From Acidiluteibacter ferrifornacis (GTDB lineage: Bacteria; Bacteroidota; Bacteroidia; Flavobacteriales_E; Vicingaceae): 64,000 bases of DNA. Shown piece after piece: positions 1-9,232 of this stretch. Made by a program: the position numbers and the translations under genes. Numbering within the stretch: position 1 is the first letter of the stretch; each line of letters begins with the position of its first letter. The DNA lies in assembly GCF_009909615.1 (NCBI RefSeq), contig NZ_WWNE01000003.1, positions 369,220 through 433,219 of the forward strand, in the 5' to 3' direction. The notes under the pieces are model-generated. The model worked only from the letters and a program-made list of their open reading frames with translations. It was not told where the DNA came from and searched no databases.

Positions 1-1850
1 CTCAGTTGAGATGGCTCCGAAATTACTATTTGATCCTGAGCTGTACATCCATTAACATCACTTACCGTAACTGTATATGTTCCTGCAATTAAACCATTAG
101 CGGTTTGATTAGTTTGATTATCTGACCATAAGTATGAATATCCACCTGCACCTCCACCTGGAGTAACAGTAGCAGCACCATCATTCCCTCCAAAACAAGA
201 GACATTAGTTGCAGGTAAGTTAATATTAGCGGTAACAGTACTTAGATCATTTAAAGTAATTTGGGTTATTGCAGTACAATTGTTTACATCATTTACAGTA
301 ACTGTATATGTACCTGCAGCTAGTCCATTTATTGTTTGTGTAGTTGCTGTATTACTCCACAAATAGGTATAACCCGGAGTTCCGCCATTCGGGGTTACCG
401 TAGCAGAACCAGTAGATTGACCACTACACAGAGGATTATTAAACGTATTGATCGCCGCTGATAGTGCAGTCGGTTCACTTATAGTAAAAGAATTGGTTGC
501 TGTACATAAATTGGCATCTGTCACTGTTACAGTGTAGGTGCCTGCGGTTAATCCAGTTATAGCAGCTGAATTGACAGCATTACTCCAAGAATAGTTATAA
601 CCCGGTGTTCCGTTTGTACCTGTTGCTAATAATGCACCCTGATTTCCTCCATTACATAGGACTGCAGCGGTTTGCGAAATCGTTACACCAACCTGTGAAG
701 GTTGAGTAATCGTTGTTTGCGCAGTAGATGTACAGTTATTAGCATCTGTTATTGTAATAGTATAGGTTCCTGGAGCTAATCCAGAGTTTAATGCAGTAGT
801 AGTAGCATTGCTCCACAAAAACGTATAGTTTGGAGTTCCTCCTGAGGCCTCTGCTTCTATTTCACCGTCGGCTCCACCAAAACAAGATATATTTTTTACG
901 GGATTTTTAATGGAAGCAACGAGAGCTGTAGGCTCATTTATGACCACTTGATCAGTAGCTGTACAGCCATTTGCATCACTAACGGTAACGGTATAATTAC
1001 CAGCTAATAGTCCATTTGCTGTTTGGGTAGTTTGATTATCAGACCATAAATAAGTATAACCACCAGCGCCACCACCAGGAGTAACTGTTGCTACACCATC
1101 ATTCCCAGCGAAACAAGATACATTTGTAGCTGGCAAATTAATTGTAGCCGTAACAGTACTTAAATCATTCAAGGTAATTTGCGTTACTGCAGAACAATTA
1201 TTGACGTCATTTACAGTAACTGAATATGTTCCGGAAGATAAACCATTTATCGTCTGGGTAGTAGCTGTGGTGCTCCATAAGTAGGTATATCCTGGTGTTC
1301 CTCCACTTGGTGTAACAGTAGCAAAACCATTCGACTGTCCATTACAAAGTGGTTGACTAAATGTATTGATAGCTGCTGACACTGTTGCTGGTTCGCCTAT
1401 TGTAAACTGGTTAATTGCAGTACACAAATTAGCATCTGTAACAGTAACTGTGTATGTCCCAGCTGTCAACCCACTATTCGCAGCTGTATTTACTGAATTA
1501 CTCCATGAGTAATTGTAACCAGGTGTTCCATTAGCACCTACTGCCAACAAAGCACCTTGATTGCCTCCATTACATAAAACACTTGAAGTTTGAGAAATGC
1601 TTACACTAACTTGTGCAGGCTCAGTTAACGTATTTTGAGCTATTGATGTACATCCATTAGCATCCGTAATGGTAACAGTGTAGGTGCCAGGAGTCAATCC
1701 AGAATTTAAAGCTGTAGTAGTAGCATTACTCCATAGAAATGAATAATTTAATGTCCCTCCAGTGCCCTCAGCTTCCATTTCACCATCTGAACCACCAAAA
1801 CAAGAAATATTTTTAACAGGATTCTTGATCGAAGCAACAAGTGTAGCTGG
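1..1850 (-). repeat. 918-bp in-frame higher-order repeat of four SprB modules
   Basis: Equivalent points in the array are exactly 918 bp apart, for example gtacatcc at 43 against gtacagcc at 961, and ggatttttaatgg at 901 against ggattcttgatcg at 1819. 918 bp is 306 codons, or four modules. Reading N to C the module types run A, then B-C-D-A twice. Types start with recognisable cores: TNVSC (A), KNISC (B), VLCNGGNQGA (C), PLC-GQS (D). Copies differ at many positions, so this is an old duplication of a four-module block and not an assembly echo. Confidence 0.85.
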
Positions 1851-3254
1851 CTCCGTAATTGTTATTTGGTCAACACCTTCACAATTATTTCCATCAAAAA
1901 CAGTTACAGTATAAGTACCCGCCGCTAAACCTGTCGCAGTAGAATTTGTTTGATTATCAGACCACAAAAAAGTATATGGAGCACCAATACCTCCTCCAGG
2001 AACTACTATCGCTGAACCATCTGCCAATCCGTTACAACTAACATTGGTGGCTGGTAACGTAATTGATGCAGTAACAGGACTCGGATTAACTAAAGTGGTT
2101 ATTGCGGTTTTCGAACATCCGTTATTATCCGTAACAGTTACAGTATAGGTTCCGGCTGAAAGATTTATTATAGTTTTTGTATTTTGACTGTTTGACCAGA
2201 CATATGAGGTGTAAGGTGAAACGCCGCCAATTCCGTTAGCAGTCAATATTCCATCTGTATTTCCGTCACAAGAAATTGGGTTTACAATTGAAATACTTGC
2301 AGACAACAAGGTTGCCGGTTCAGTAATTGAAACAGTTTGGGTAACAGCACAAGCGGTATTATCTGTAACAGTAACGGTGTAATTTCCGGGAACTAAATTA
2401 GATATTGAGGAAGTAGTTGCAGAATTAGACCACAACCAACTGTATGGACCAACACCACCACTAGGATTAGAAGATGCAGTACCATCATTATCTCCTTTAC
2501 ATTTTACCGGAGTTACCGTAACGTTGGGTTGTATTAAGGTTGGTCCTCCTACAGTAATATTATCGCTTGTGGTACATCCTGCAGAATCTGTAATTGTTAC
2601 AGTATAGGTTCCCACACATAAGCCGGTTATAAAATCTGTGGTTTCATTCGTTGACCAAAGGTATTTATAGGTACCTCCAGAAAATTGCGTACCTCCAGTG
2701 GCACCTGTAAATGCCGCTCCATCACATGAACCAAAGCAAGTTTCGTCTACGGGAAACATATTTGCAGCTAAATCAATAGGATTGGTAATCGTAAAACCTT
2801 TGCTAAATGTAGTATTATCATTGGCATCAAATACCTTCAAAATATAAGAACCCCCTCCTAAATTTTTTGCTGTATCGCCTGTGGCTACTGTCACACCAAG
2901 CAGTGTCCAAGTATAAGTAAACGGCCCTGGACTTCCAGCAAATATCGTTATAGAATTAACCCATGCTTTACCGTCATTTGCACCATTACATGTAGGATTT
3001 TTAGTCCCAATATCTGCTCCTACAACACGAAGTGCCATAGCATCTGGAGTAGACTTTAAGTTTGCATTTAACTTTTTTGCAAAGTCTAAGCTGGGATTAT
3101 GATTTATAAATTTCAAGCTATTTTCAAAAGACCAACTTTCAACAAGTACAGCTGCCTTTGCTGAGTTTACAGCAAACCCTTTTTGTGAGTAAATAACAGT
3201 TAAGAGAAAAAATAGGGGTAGTAGGCTAGATAAAAACGAATAATATCTTTTCAT
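1..3254 (-). CDS. Giant SprB-repeat cell-surface protein, 3' end beyond the window
   Basis: The frame opens at ATG 3254 and stays open to the left edge (about 1084 codons), so the C-terminus is missing. It starts with a signal peptide (MKRYYSFLSSLLPLFFLLTV), followed by about 60 residues of unique sequence. Then come about 13 tandem SprB-type modules of roughly 75 residues. Each has a Cys near its start, a GG-PY-Y-WS core and a GTYTVTVTD-like end. SprB is the mobile surface adhesin of Flavobacterium gliding motility and is exported by the type IX system; such proteins usually end in a type-B sorting domain, which cannot be checked here. The PorP/SprF gene lies immediately upstream on the same strand, as in the sprF-sprB arrangement. 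From about 1860 down to 1, modules recur in a four-module block of 918 bp. Being an adhesin is inference; module identity is clear. Confidence 0.88.
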   Translation of the reverse strand, partial: MKRYYSFLSSLLPLFFLLTVIYSQKGFAVNSAKAAVLVESWSFENSLKFINHNPSLDFAKKLNANLKSTPDAMALRVVGADIGTKNPTCNGANDGKAWVNSITIFAGSPGPFTYTWTLLGVTVATGDTAKNLGGGSYILKVFDANDNTTFSKGFTITNPIDLAANMFPVDETCFGSCDGAAFTGATGGTQFSGGTYKYLWSTNETTDFITGLCVGTYTVTITDSAGCTTSDNITVGGPTLIQPNVTVTPVKCKGDNDGTASSNPSGGVGPYSWLWSNSATTSSISNLVPGNYTVTVTDNTACAVTQTVSITEPATLLSASISIVNPISCDGNTDGILTANGIGGVSPYTSYVWSNSQNTKTIINLSAGTYTVTVTDNNGCSKTAITTLVNPSPVTASITLPATNVSCNGLADGSAIVVPGGGIGAPYTFLWSDNQTNSTATGLAAGTYTVTVFDGNNCEGVDQITITEPATLVASIKNPVKNISCFGGSDGEMEAEGTGGTLNYSFLWSNATTTALNSGLTPGTYTVTITDANGCTSIAQNTLTEPAQVSVSISQTSSVLCNGGNQGALLAVGANGTPGYNYSWSNSVNTAANSGLTAGTYTVTVTDANLCTAINQFTIGEPATVSAAINTFSQPLCNGQSNGFATVTPSGGTPGYTYLWSTTATTQTINGLSSGTYSVTVNDVNNCSAVTQITLNDLSTVTATINLPATNVSCFAGNDGVATVTPGGGAGGYTYLWSDNQTTQTANGLLAGNYTVTVSDANGCTATDQVVINEPTALVASIKNPVKNISCFGGADGEIEAEASGGTPNYTFLWSNATTTALNSGLAPGTYTITITDANNCTSTAQTTITQPSQVGVTISQTAAVLCNGGNQGALLATGTNGTPGYNYSWSNAVNSAAITGLTAGTYTVTVTDANLCTATNSFTISEPTALSAAINTFNNPLCSGQSTGSATVTPNGGTPGYTYLWSNTATTQTINGLAAGTYTVTVNDVNNCTAITQITLNDLSTVTANINLPATNVSCFGGNDGAATVTPGGGAGGYSYLWSDNQTNQTANGLIAGTYTVTVSDVNGCTAQDQIVISEPSQL

Positions 3255-3362
3255 AACTTATCGAAGTGTTGGCTTGAAATAAAAACAAATGCACAACTTC
3301 ATTTTGACTATCAACAACTTAAAAGCAATTGGAATCAAAAAAGGTTGTTTAACATTATATAA

Positions 3363-3370
3363 CAAATATA
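3363..3370 (-). promoter_or_regulatory. Possible -7 box for the SprB-repeat gene
   Basis: On the minus strand the sequence reads TATATTTG, matching the Bacteroidota -7 consensus TAnnTTTG. It would give a leader of about 100 nt before ATG 3254. No clear -33 element is seen, so this is weak. Confidence 0.35.
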
Positions 3371-3455
3371 TAGAAATTAGAGAGTTGATACTAACCTATT
3401 TCTAACTTCTTTCTATTTTTATGAAAACGTTGAATTGAATTAAAAGGTTGGCTCA

Positions 3456-4379
3456 CTATTCAAAAACTGGGCAAATAAATTTAGGCTTTGGTCCATTCTT
3501 AAAGCAGTTTCCAAATCCTATTATAACTTCATGAGTGGGACCAAGCTGTTGACTATTTGTTAAAAATGGAATCTCATAAGTGTAACCAACTTTGAACTTA
3601 TCCCATAATTTAAAATTTAGGTTGACTTGTAACGACCTAAAAGTTCTAACTCCTGCACCAAAGGAGATAACATTATCATAATCCGCAAGAAAGTTAATAT
3701 CGGCAGACGGACTTAAGAAAGGGTTTATACGCACTAATGTAGAAGGCATAAAATTCCAGAATCCATAAGTTATTTTATGATAAAATGTTGCAAACAAATG
3801 CTGTCGAAGTCGAGCTTGATCTCCTATTTTCCCCCAATCTTTTGGATAGGCTTGAAACAATGAAACTCCCAAACCAGACTTTTGAGTGTATAAAAAAATT
3901 CCAGGAGATACTTCTGGAGCTACATAAGCCCTATTGCTTTTATAGGCTGGATCTTGGGTGTTCAAAAATGAAGCATCGGCTAACCCCATCTGCTGCATAC
4001 CTCCAAATACACCCATTGACATTTTATATTTCTTCCAGAGTCTCAAATGATAGGCATAACCGATTTTTAGGTAATTAATATTAAAAATCCCCACCGATTG
4101 ATTTTGAAAATATAGTCCAAGCCCTTGCTTTTTAAAACTATTTCGCTCACTCTTATTTAGCATGAAATTGATACTAAAAAAATTGACTTCTGGTGCTCCA
4201 TACAAATCTGTCCATTGCACCCTTCTGCCTGCTCTCATTTCAAAACACTGTTGCAACCCAGCGACCGCGGGGTTCAAAGAAAAAGGATCTAAAATGTAAT
4301 TGCTAAAGGTGGCTATTTGCTGGGAGCATAGAGATTGAACAATAAAAAACAAACTTACGACTATAACTCTGCCTTTCAT
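3456..4379 (-). CDS. PorP/SprF family type IX secretion outer-membrane protein
   Basis: This 307-residue protein has an N-terminal signal peptide (about residues 1-19, ending near CSQQ) followed by the family opening 'QIATFSNYILDPFSLNPAVAG'-like segment and a Gly/aromatic-rich beta-strand pattern to the C-terminus. PorP/SprF proteins are outer-membrane partners of T9SS; SprF is needed for surface delivery of SprB in Flavobacterium johnsoniae. The start overlaps the stop of the upstream type-B-sorted gene by 4 nt (ATGA), so the two are probably translationally coupled. The giant SprB-repeat gene follows 201 bp downstream on the same strand, making it the likely client. Family assignment is firm; client pairing is inferred from position. 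Confidence 0.88.
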   Translation of the reverse strand: MKGRVIVVSLFFIVQSLCSQQIATFSNYILDPFSLNPAVAGLQQCFEMRAGRRVQWTDLYGAPEVNFFSINFMLNKSERNSFKKQGLGLYFQNQSVGIFNINYLKIGYAYHLRLWKKYKMSMGVFGGMQQMGLADASFLNTQDPAYKSNRAYVAPEVSPGIFLYTQKSGLGVSLFQAYPKDWGKIGDQARLRQHLFATFYHKITYGFWNFMPSTLVRINPFLSPSADINFLADYDNVISFGAGVRTFRSLQVNLNFKLWDKFKVGYTYEIPFLTNSQQLGPTHEVIIGFGNCFKNGPKPKFICPVFE

Positions 4380-4966
4380 CTCAATAAAGTTATATAACCA
4401 GAAAAAGAACCTTTTTCACAGAGTGTACTAGCGGTTACCAGATAAAAATAAGTACCTTCTGGTAGCGGCAAACCATTGTGAATTCCATCCCATGTTTGTA
4501 ACGCATTGGTAGTTGTGGTTTTAAATACACGTTGACCATATTGATTGATAAAAACTATTTCAACATTTACAATGTTGTTAGTGATAGTGATACGCAACTC
4601 GTCATTAATCCCATCATCATTGGGACTAAATGCATTACCAATTCCAAATTCATTCCTCAGTGGACGATTTTCAACTAAAACTGTACTTGTATCTATACAA
4701 CCAAGACTATCTCTTGTCAATAACAAATAAGCTCCAGGAGTTAAATTATCCAATCTATTATTTGCACTAAAATCAGTGTTGTTTAGAGCCCATAAGTAGG
4801 GGGCTGTTCCACCACTAGATCTAGAGATTCTTATAGAGCCGTTTGCTGTATTGCAGATGGTTGGTGTGGTTTGAAAATTGGTGTGAATCAATATAGAATC
4901 ACACTGTGAAAAAGAATTGCTTTGAATCAAAAAGAACCCAATAAGAAATAGTAATTGCTTAATCAT
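4376..4966 (-). CDS. Small type-B T9SS-sorted protein with one SprB-like module
   Basis: The 196-residue product has a signal peptide (residues 1 to about 20), one SprB-like module (about 28-100, with GGTAPYLWALN and LTPGAYLLLTRDSLGC), and a complete gliding-motility C-terminal domain of the CHU_C/type-B sorting kind (about 108-196). Hallmarks of the latter are NAFSPNDDGINDE, the INQYGQRVF segment, W-G-I and the LPEGTYFYLV stretch. It therefore looks like a minimal version of the giant protein downstream: one module plus sorting signal. It is the first gene of a minus-strand group with PorP/SprF (4-nt overlap) and the SprB-repeat gene. Its role is unknown; it could be an accessory subunit or anchor for the large adhesin. 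Confidence 0.82.
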   Translation of the reverse strand: MIKQLLFLIGFFLIQSNSFSQCDSILIHTNFQTTPTICNTANGSIRISRSSGGTAPYLWALNNTDFSANNRLDNLTPGAYLLLTRDSLGCIDTSTVLVENRPLRNEFGIGNAFSPNDDGINDELRITITNNIVNVEIVFINQYGQRVFKTTTTNALQTWDGIHNGLPLPEGTYFYLVTASTLCEKGSFSGYITLLR

Positions 4967-5024
4967 TATCCTTTATTTCAGGCTGTAATGATAAAACATT
5001 TCTAATTGAAATCAAATTTTGAAG

Positions 5025-7097
5025 TTATTTCACCTCACTTCCTATGAGGCCTTCTTTATCGGGAGATACAAAGCACAATTTGCCCGCTGCGTTTTCAGCC
5101 ATCAATATCATTCCTTCACTTTCAATGCCTTTAATAGCTCGTGGAGCTAAATTGATTAGGATAGAAACTTGCTTACCCACCACTTCTTCAGGAGAATAAG
5201 ATTCTGCAATTCCTGAAACCACCGTTCTTACATCAATCCCAGTATCTACTTTAAGCTTAAGAAGCTTTTTGGTTTTGGCTACTTTTTCGGCTTCCACAAT
5301 CTTCCCAATTCTTATATCCATTTTAGAAAAATCCTCGAAAGTGATGGTCTCTTTTGCTGGAGATATTTTTTTGTTCTCAGCTTCTTTCGCTTCTTTTTTC
5401 AATTTTAATTTTTCGATTTGAGCATTCACCACTTCATCTTCAACTTTTTCAAACAATAATGTCGCTGGATTCAATTGGTGATCAGCAGTCAATAAACTAT
5501 TAGAGCCTAACTGACTCCAATTAAAACTCTTGATATTCAACATTTCTTGCAACTTTATAGAGGTAAACGGTAAAAATGGCTCGAAAATAATACTCAAGTT
5601 TGCGGCAATTTGAAGTGCGATGTTTAGAATAGTTTTCACTTCATTTTCATCTGTTTTAATCAATTTCCAAGGTTCAGTTTCTGCTAAAAATTTATTTCCC
5701 AGTCGTGCTATAGCCATTGCCTCATTTTGAGCATCCCTAAATTGAAACGCTGTAAGTTTAGCATTTACGGATTGAACCAATGTTTCCAACTGAGAAAACA
5801 CCTCTTTATATTTAATTGAATCGGTTGAAGTTTCTGGCACCTTCCCTCCATAGTATTTATGAGTTAACACAACCGCCCGATTGATGAAGTTCCCAAAAAT
5901 AGCTACTAGTTCTCCATTATTTCGAGCCTGAAAATCGTTCCAAGTAAATTCACTATCTTTTGTCTCAGGAGCAATACTGCATAATACATAACGCAAAACG
6001 TCTTCTTTCCCTTTAAAATCCTCCAAATATTCATGAACCCAAACTGCCCAATCTCTCGACGTAGACAATTTCCCTCCTTCTAGATTCAAAAATTCATTAG
6101 CAGGTACGTTGATTGGCAGGTTAAATCCGCCATGCTCTTTTAATAAAATAGGGAAGATAATACAATGAAATACAATATTGTCTTTACCTATGAAATGAAC
6201 CATTTCGGTCGATTCGTCTTTCCAATAATCTTCCCAGTTTTTGTTATTTTCAGTTGCCCACTGTTTAGTTGCTGAAATATATCCAATTGGAGCATCCAAC
6301 CAGACATACAACACTTTTCCTTCTCCACCTTCAACAGGAACTTTAACTCCCCAATCTAAATCACGGGTCATTGCTCTTGGCTGCAATCCATTATCAATCC
6401 ATGATTTACACTGCCCAATTACTTGGTTTCTCCATATTTTAGGATCATGATGAGGATGGCCGTCTAACGTACCTTGTTCAATCCACTCTTTCAACCACTT
6501 TTCGTGTTTTTCCATTGGTAAAAACCAATGAGTGGTTTCTTTCTTAATAGGAGGCTCTCCACTTAAGGTAGATTTTGGGTTAATTAAGTCCTCCGGACTC
6601 AAAGTTGAACCACAACTCTCACATTGATCCCCATAAGCGTTTTCAAAACTACATTTTGGGCAAGTTCCTATAATATAGCGGTCTGCCAAAAACTGCTGTG
6701 CTGTTTGATCAAAATATTGTTGATTGGTTTGCTTGGTAAAGCTTCCCTTCTGATCCAACACCTTGAAAAATTCCGAAGCTGTTTGATGGTGTAGTTCAGA
6801 ACTCGTTCTGTGGTAGATATCGAATTTTATCCCTAAGTCTAGAAAAGCCTTTTTGTTAATTTCGTGATACTTATCTACAATTTCTTGAGGAGAAATTCCT
6901 TCTTTTTTAGCACGAATGGTGATGGCTGCTCCATGCTCATCTGAACCACAAATCAACACCGCGTCTTCACCTTTTAATTTTAAGTACCGAGTATAAATAT
7001 CAGAAGGAAGATATGCTCCAGCTATGTGTCCAATATGTAGAGGGCCATTGGCATAAGGCAAGGCTGCTGTAATTAGATGTTTTTTTGGCTTTTCCAA
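5025..7097 (-). CDS. metG: Methionine-tRNA ligase
   Basis: This 690-residue class I aminoacyl-tRNA synthetase charges tRNA-Met in the cytosol. HIGH is at residues 21-24, a CPKC...CESC zinc knuckle lies near 146-162, and the KMSKS-equivalent reads KLSTS at 343-347. An anticodon-binding helical domain follows. The C-terminal about 110 residues (from [16 protein letters not shown]) form the appended OB-fold tRNA-binding domain typical of the long dimeric form, linked by a Lys/Glu-rich helix. It is transcribed divergently from the LD-carboxypeptidase gene, and a -7-like TATCTTTG lies 24-31 nt before the start. Confidence 0.97.
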   Translation of the reverse strand: MEKPKKHLITAALPYANGPLHIGHIAGAYLPSDIYTRYLKLKGEDAVLICGSDEHGAAITIRAKKEGISPQEIVDKYHEINKKAFLDLGIKFDIYHRTSSELHHQTASEFFKVLDQKGSFTKQTNQQYFDQTAQQFLADRYIIGTCPKCSFENAYGDQCESCGSTLSPEDLINPKSTLSGEPPIKKETTHWFLPMEKHEKWLKEWIEQGTLDGHPHHDPKIWRNQVIGQCKSWIDNGLQPRAMTRDLDWGVKVPVEGGEGKVLYVWLDAPIGYISATKQWATENNKNWEDYWKDESTEMVHFIGKDNIVFHCIIFPILLKEHGGFNLPINVPANEFLNLEGGKLSTSRDWAVWVHEYLEDFKGKEDVLRYVLCSIAPETKDSEFTWNDFQARNNGELVAIFGNFINRAVVLTHKYYGGKVPETSTDSIKYKEVFSQLETLVQSVNAKLTAFQFRDAQNEAMAIARLGNKFLAETEPWKLIKTDENEVKTILNIALQIAANLSIIFEPFLPFTSIKLQEMLNIKSFNWSQLGSNSLLTADHQLNPATLLFEKVEDEVVNAQIEKLKLKKEAKEAENKKISPAKETITFEDFSKMDIRIGKIVEAEKVAKTKKLLKLKVDTGIDVRTVVSGIAESYSPEEVVGKQVSILINLAPRAIKGIESEGMILMAENAAGKLCFVSPDKEGLIGSEVK

Positions 7098-7120
7098 AAT
7101 GTATTTTTTTTAATAGGGAG

Positions 7121-7128
7121 CAAAGATA
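7121..7128 (-). promoter_or_regulatory. -7 box of metG promoter
   Basis: The minus strand reads TATCTTTG, a perfect TAnnTTTG match, placed so that transcription would begin about 15-20 nt before the metG ATG at 7097. No good -33 TTTG is seen. Confidence 0.55.
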
Positions 7129-7186
7129 AGTTATCCCCATTGTACTTTAAAGTGAGTAAGTAGAAAACTTTGATTCCTTTGATTAT

Positions 7187-7194
7187 TATCTTTG
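7187..7194 (+). promoter_or_regulatory. -7 box of LD-carboxypeptidase promoter
   Basis: TATCTTTG matches TAnnTTTG. Initiation would fall near 7201, which makes ATG 7242 a more natural start than ATG 7209, since 7209 would leave almost no leader. Confidence 0.5.
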
Positions 7195-7241
7195 GCTTTT
7201 AACTTTAGATGCAATTTTGCAAAAAAAACACATCATTTCAC

Positions 7242-8144
7242 ATGATTCAACCGGCTTATCTAACTTCAGGAAATACAATAGGGATAGTATCTACCGCTCG
7301 AAAAATCTCAAGAGAGGAATTAGAACCTGCAATTGGCTTATTAGAAAGTTGGGGACTTAACGTTAAATTATCCCACCATTTATTTGAAGTAGATCATCAA
7401 TTTGCAGGAACAGAAGAGCAGCGAACAGCTAGTCTGCAAGAATTTTTGGACGATGAAAATATACATGCTATTCTTTGCGCTAGAGGTGGATATGGAACGG
7501 TACAGATTATTGATCAGTTGGATTTTTCGAAATTTAAATCTCATCCGAAATGGGTTATTGGCTATAGTGATGTGACTACTTTGCATTGCCACATTCATCA
7601 AAATGTGGATGTAGAAACCATTCATGGGATTATGCCTATAAATTTTCCAAAGGACGGTTCCGAAAATGAATCGACAAAAACTTTAAAACAAGCACTTTTT
7701 GGTGAATTAGATCAATACGCATTTGAGTCGCAAGAATTCAATCAATTAGGAGAATGTGAAGGCGAATTAATTGGGGGTAATTTGTCAATCCTTTATAGCT
7801 TAAGTGGAACAAATTCTACGGTAAATACAGTTGGTAAAATTTTATTCTTAGAAGATTTAGATGAATATCTCTACCACATTGATCGTATGATGATGAACCT
7901 TAAAAAATCTGGTTTTCTATCTGGATTGAAAGGAATTGTTGTAGGGGGAATGTCGGATATGAATGACAATGCAATTCCTTACGGAATGAGCGCTTTAGAA
8001 ATAATTAAAAAAAGAACTTCTACATTGAATATTCCAGTAGCTTTTAATTTCCCCGCAGGGCATTGTGAGCCCAACAAAGCACTTTACTTTGGAAGAAAAT
8101 GTACTCTTAAAGTGGGAGAAAGAGAATCAATTCTAACCTTTTAA
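7242..8144 (+). CDS. LD-carboxypeptidase (S66 family, LdcA-like)
   Basis: The 300-residue protein matches the S66 muramoyl-tetrapeptide carboxypeptidases, which remove the terminal D-Ala from murein tetrapeptides during wall recycling. The catalytic triad is visible as Ser109 in GYSD, Glu204 in LFLEDLDE and His274 in PAGHCEPN; the CARGGYGT loop near 79-86 is also conserved. I chose ATG 7242 (MIQPAYL) because conserved sequence begins there and the upstream -7 box leaves too little leader for ATG 7209; the longer form would add 11 residues. There is no signal peptide, consistent with a cytosolic recycling enzyme. The 3' end overlaps the convergent gene by 4 nt. Confidence 0.9.
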   Translation: MIQPAYLTSGNTIGIVSTARKISREELEPAIGLLESWGLNVKLSHHLFEVDHQFAGTEEQRTASLQEFLDDENIHAILCARGGYGTVQIIDQLDFSKFKSHPKWVIGYSDVTTLHCHIHQNVDVETIHGIMPINFPKDGSENESTKTLKQALFGELDQYAFESQEFNQLGECEGELIGGNLSILYSLSGTNSTVNTVGKILFLEDLDEYLYHIDRMMMNLKKSGFLSGLKGIVVGGMSDMNDNAIPYGMSALEIIKKRTSTLNIPVAFNFPAGHCEPNKALYFGRKCTLKVGERESILTF

Positions 8145-8764
8145 AATGCTTTATATCCCTTTGGTATTCTAAACATTTCTATTGGAAGATCCGTTCTCTC
8201 TATTTTAATAACTTCCATTATCGTCACTTGTACGTTATTTATATTTGAATATTCTGCTTTTATTGGCATTACTCCTTCTGAAAGAGGAAGTTGCAAGAAT
8301 TGTTTTTCGAGAAAATTTAGTTCTGGTAATAATTGAAGCATTTTCTTGTAGAATGAAAACTCTGACGCAGAAAACCAATAATTTGATATTCGAGACAAGT
8401 TATAAGCATGGACAATCCACTTAGTAATTTCAAGTCCCAATAGACTATCTGCCTCTTCTGTTTTAAATGTGAATTCTATATTTTCTATAGGTTCATTATT
8501 TGCATTCACTACCAAATAGGTTTTACGTTCACCACTGAGGATATTAGCCACAGAATGTTTTAAGTCCAATATGATAATACTCTTGTTTTTAGCAGTTAGT
8601 TTACTCCACTCTTCCACTTTCACACTGTCTCCTTTCACATAAATATCTCGGAAAATCGTTTCCTTTCCGCGTTCTATCTTCCAAGAGATTTTCCCATTAA
8701 AACCTTCTTGCGCGACTACAGCGAAACTATTGATTACAAATAATAGAAAAAGAAAAGGTTTCAT
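8141..8764 (-). CDS. Secreted DUF4412-like protein of unknown function
   Basis: The 207-residue product starts at ATG 8764 with a clear signal peptide (MKPFLFLLFVINSFAVVAQ). The mature part begins with GFNGKISWKIERG and continues with short beta segments, a pattern resembling the DUF4412 domain common in Bacteroidota exported proteins (KGDSVKVEEW, IILDLKHSVANILSGERKTYLVV). An upstream in-frame extension to 8818 is unlikely, because it would bury the signal peptide and overlap the -7 box at 8790-8783. Function is unknown; family assignment is moderate. Confidence 0.7.
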   Translation of the reverse strand: MKPFLFLLFVINSFAVVAQEGFNGKISWKIERGKETIFRDIYVKGDSVKVEEWSKLTAKNKSIIILDLKHSVANILSGERKTYLVVNANNEPIENIEFTFKTEEADSLLGLEITKWIVHAYNLSRISNYWFSASEFSFYKKMLQLLPELNFLEKQFLQLPLSEGVMPIKAEYSNINNVQVTIMEVIKIERTDLPIEMFRIPKGYKAF

Positions 8765-8782
8765 TTTAGTAAATTTAAAGTT

Positions 8783-8790
8783 CAAAATTA
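8783..8790 (-). promoter_or_regulatory. -7 box of the DUF4412-like gene promoter
   Basis: The minus strand reads TAATTTTG, matching TAnnTTTG, with an ATTG element 19 nt upstream as a partial -33. Initiation near 8776 supports ATG 8764 as the start. The element sits in the 34-bp gap shared with divergent yraN. Confidence 0.5.
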
Positions 8791-8798
8791 GAATTCTT

Positions 8799-9161
8799 TT
8801 GGCAGAACACAATGACATAGGGGAACAAGGAGAACAGATTGCTCAACAATTATTAATTGATAAAGGCTATTCCATAGAAGCTATCAATTGGTCATTTCAA
8901 AAAGCGGAGTTAGATATCATTTGTAAGACTAAAACAGAGATAGTTTTCGTCGAGGTCAAAACAAGAACTTCTCGTTATTTTGAAAACCCCAAAGACGCCG
9001 TAACACCAAAAAAACAAAAGAATATTATACGCGCAGCCAACGCCTTTATTGAGCAGTCCAATTGCAATCTGGGGGCTCGATTTGATATTATTAGTGTGTT
9101 ATTGGAAGAAGACAAAATAGAAATTGAGCACATTGAAGATGCGTTTTATCCATTATTGTGA
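8799..9161 (+). CDS. YraN family protein (UPF0102, endonuclease-like fold)
   Basis: The 120-residue product, starting at TTG 8799, reads MAEHNDIGEQGEQIAQQLL, closely resembling the usual flavobacterial YraN opening; there is no in-frame ATG nearby. The restriction-endonuclease-like core is visible: Glu in KAELDII, then VFVEVKTRTS (the D-ExK arrangement), then the FENPKDAVTPKKQKNI segment. YraN proteins are widespread and thought to act on nucleic acid, but their physiological role is not settled. The gene is divergent from the DUF4412-like gene with only 34 bp between starts. Confidence 0.85.
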   Translation: MAEHNDIGEQGEQIAQQLLIDKGYSIEAINWSFQKAELDIICKTKTEIVFVEVKTRTSRYFENPKDAVTPKKQKNIIRAANAFIEQSNCNLGARFDIISVLLEEDKIEIEHIEDAFYPLL

Positions 9162-9232
9162 TTGCTTACCTCATTTTGAATGAGCACAAAAGAACTGTTA
9201 TAAGCCTGTTTAAGCGCTACTGTTTTTTACTG

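Noticed and set aside
1..2780. Regularly spaced repeats that could be mistaken for a CRISPR array or satellite
   Set aside because: The repeats translate as SprB modules in a single open frame, are about 230 bp long, diverged, and lack short identical direct repeats with unique spacers.
8730..8798. N-terminal extension of yraN from TTG 8730
   Set aside because: YraN proteins begin MAEHN; the extension lies in the antisense of the neighbour's signal-peptide codons.
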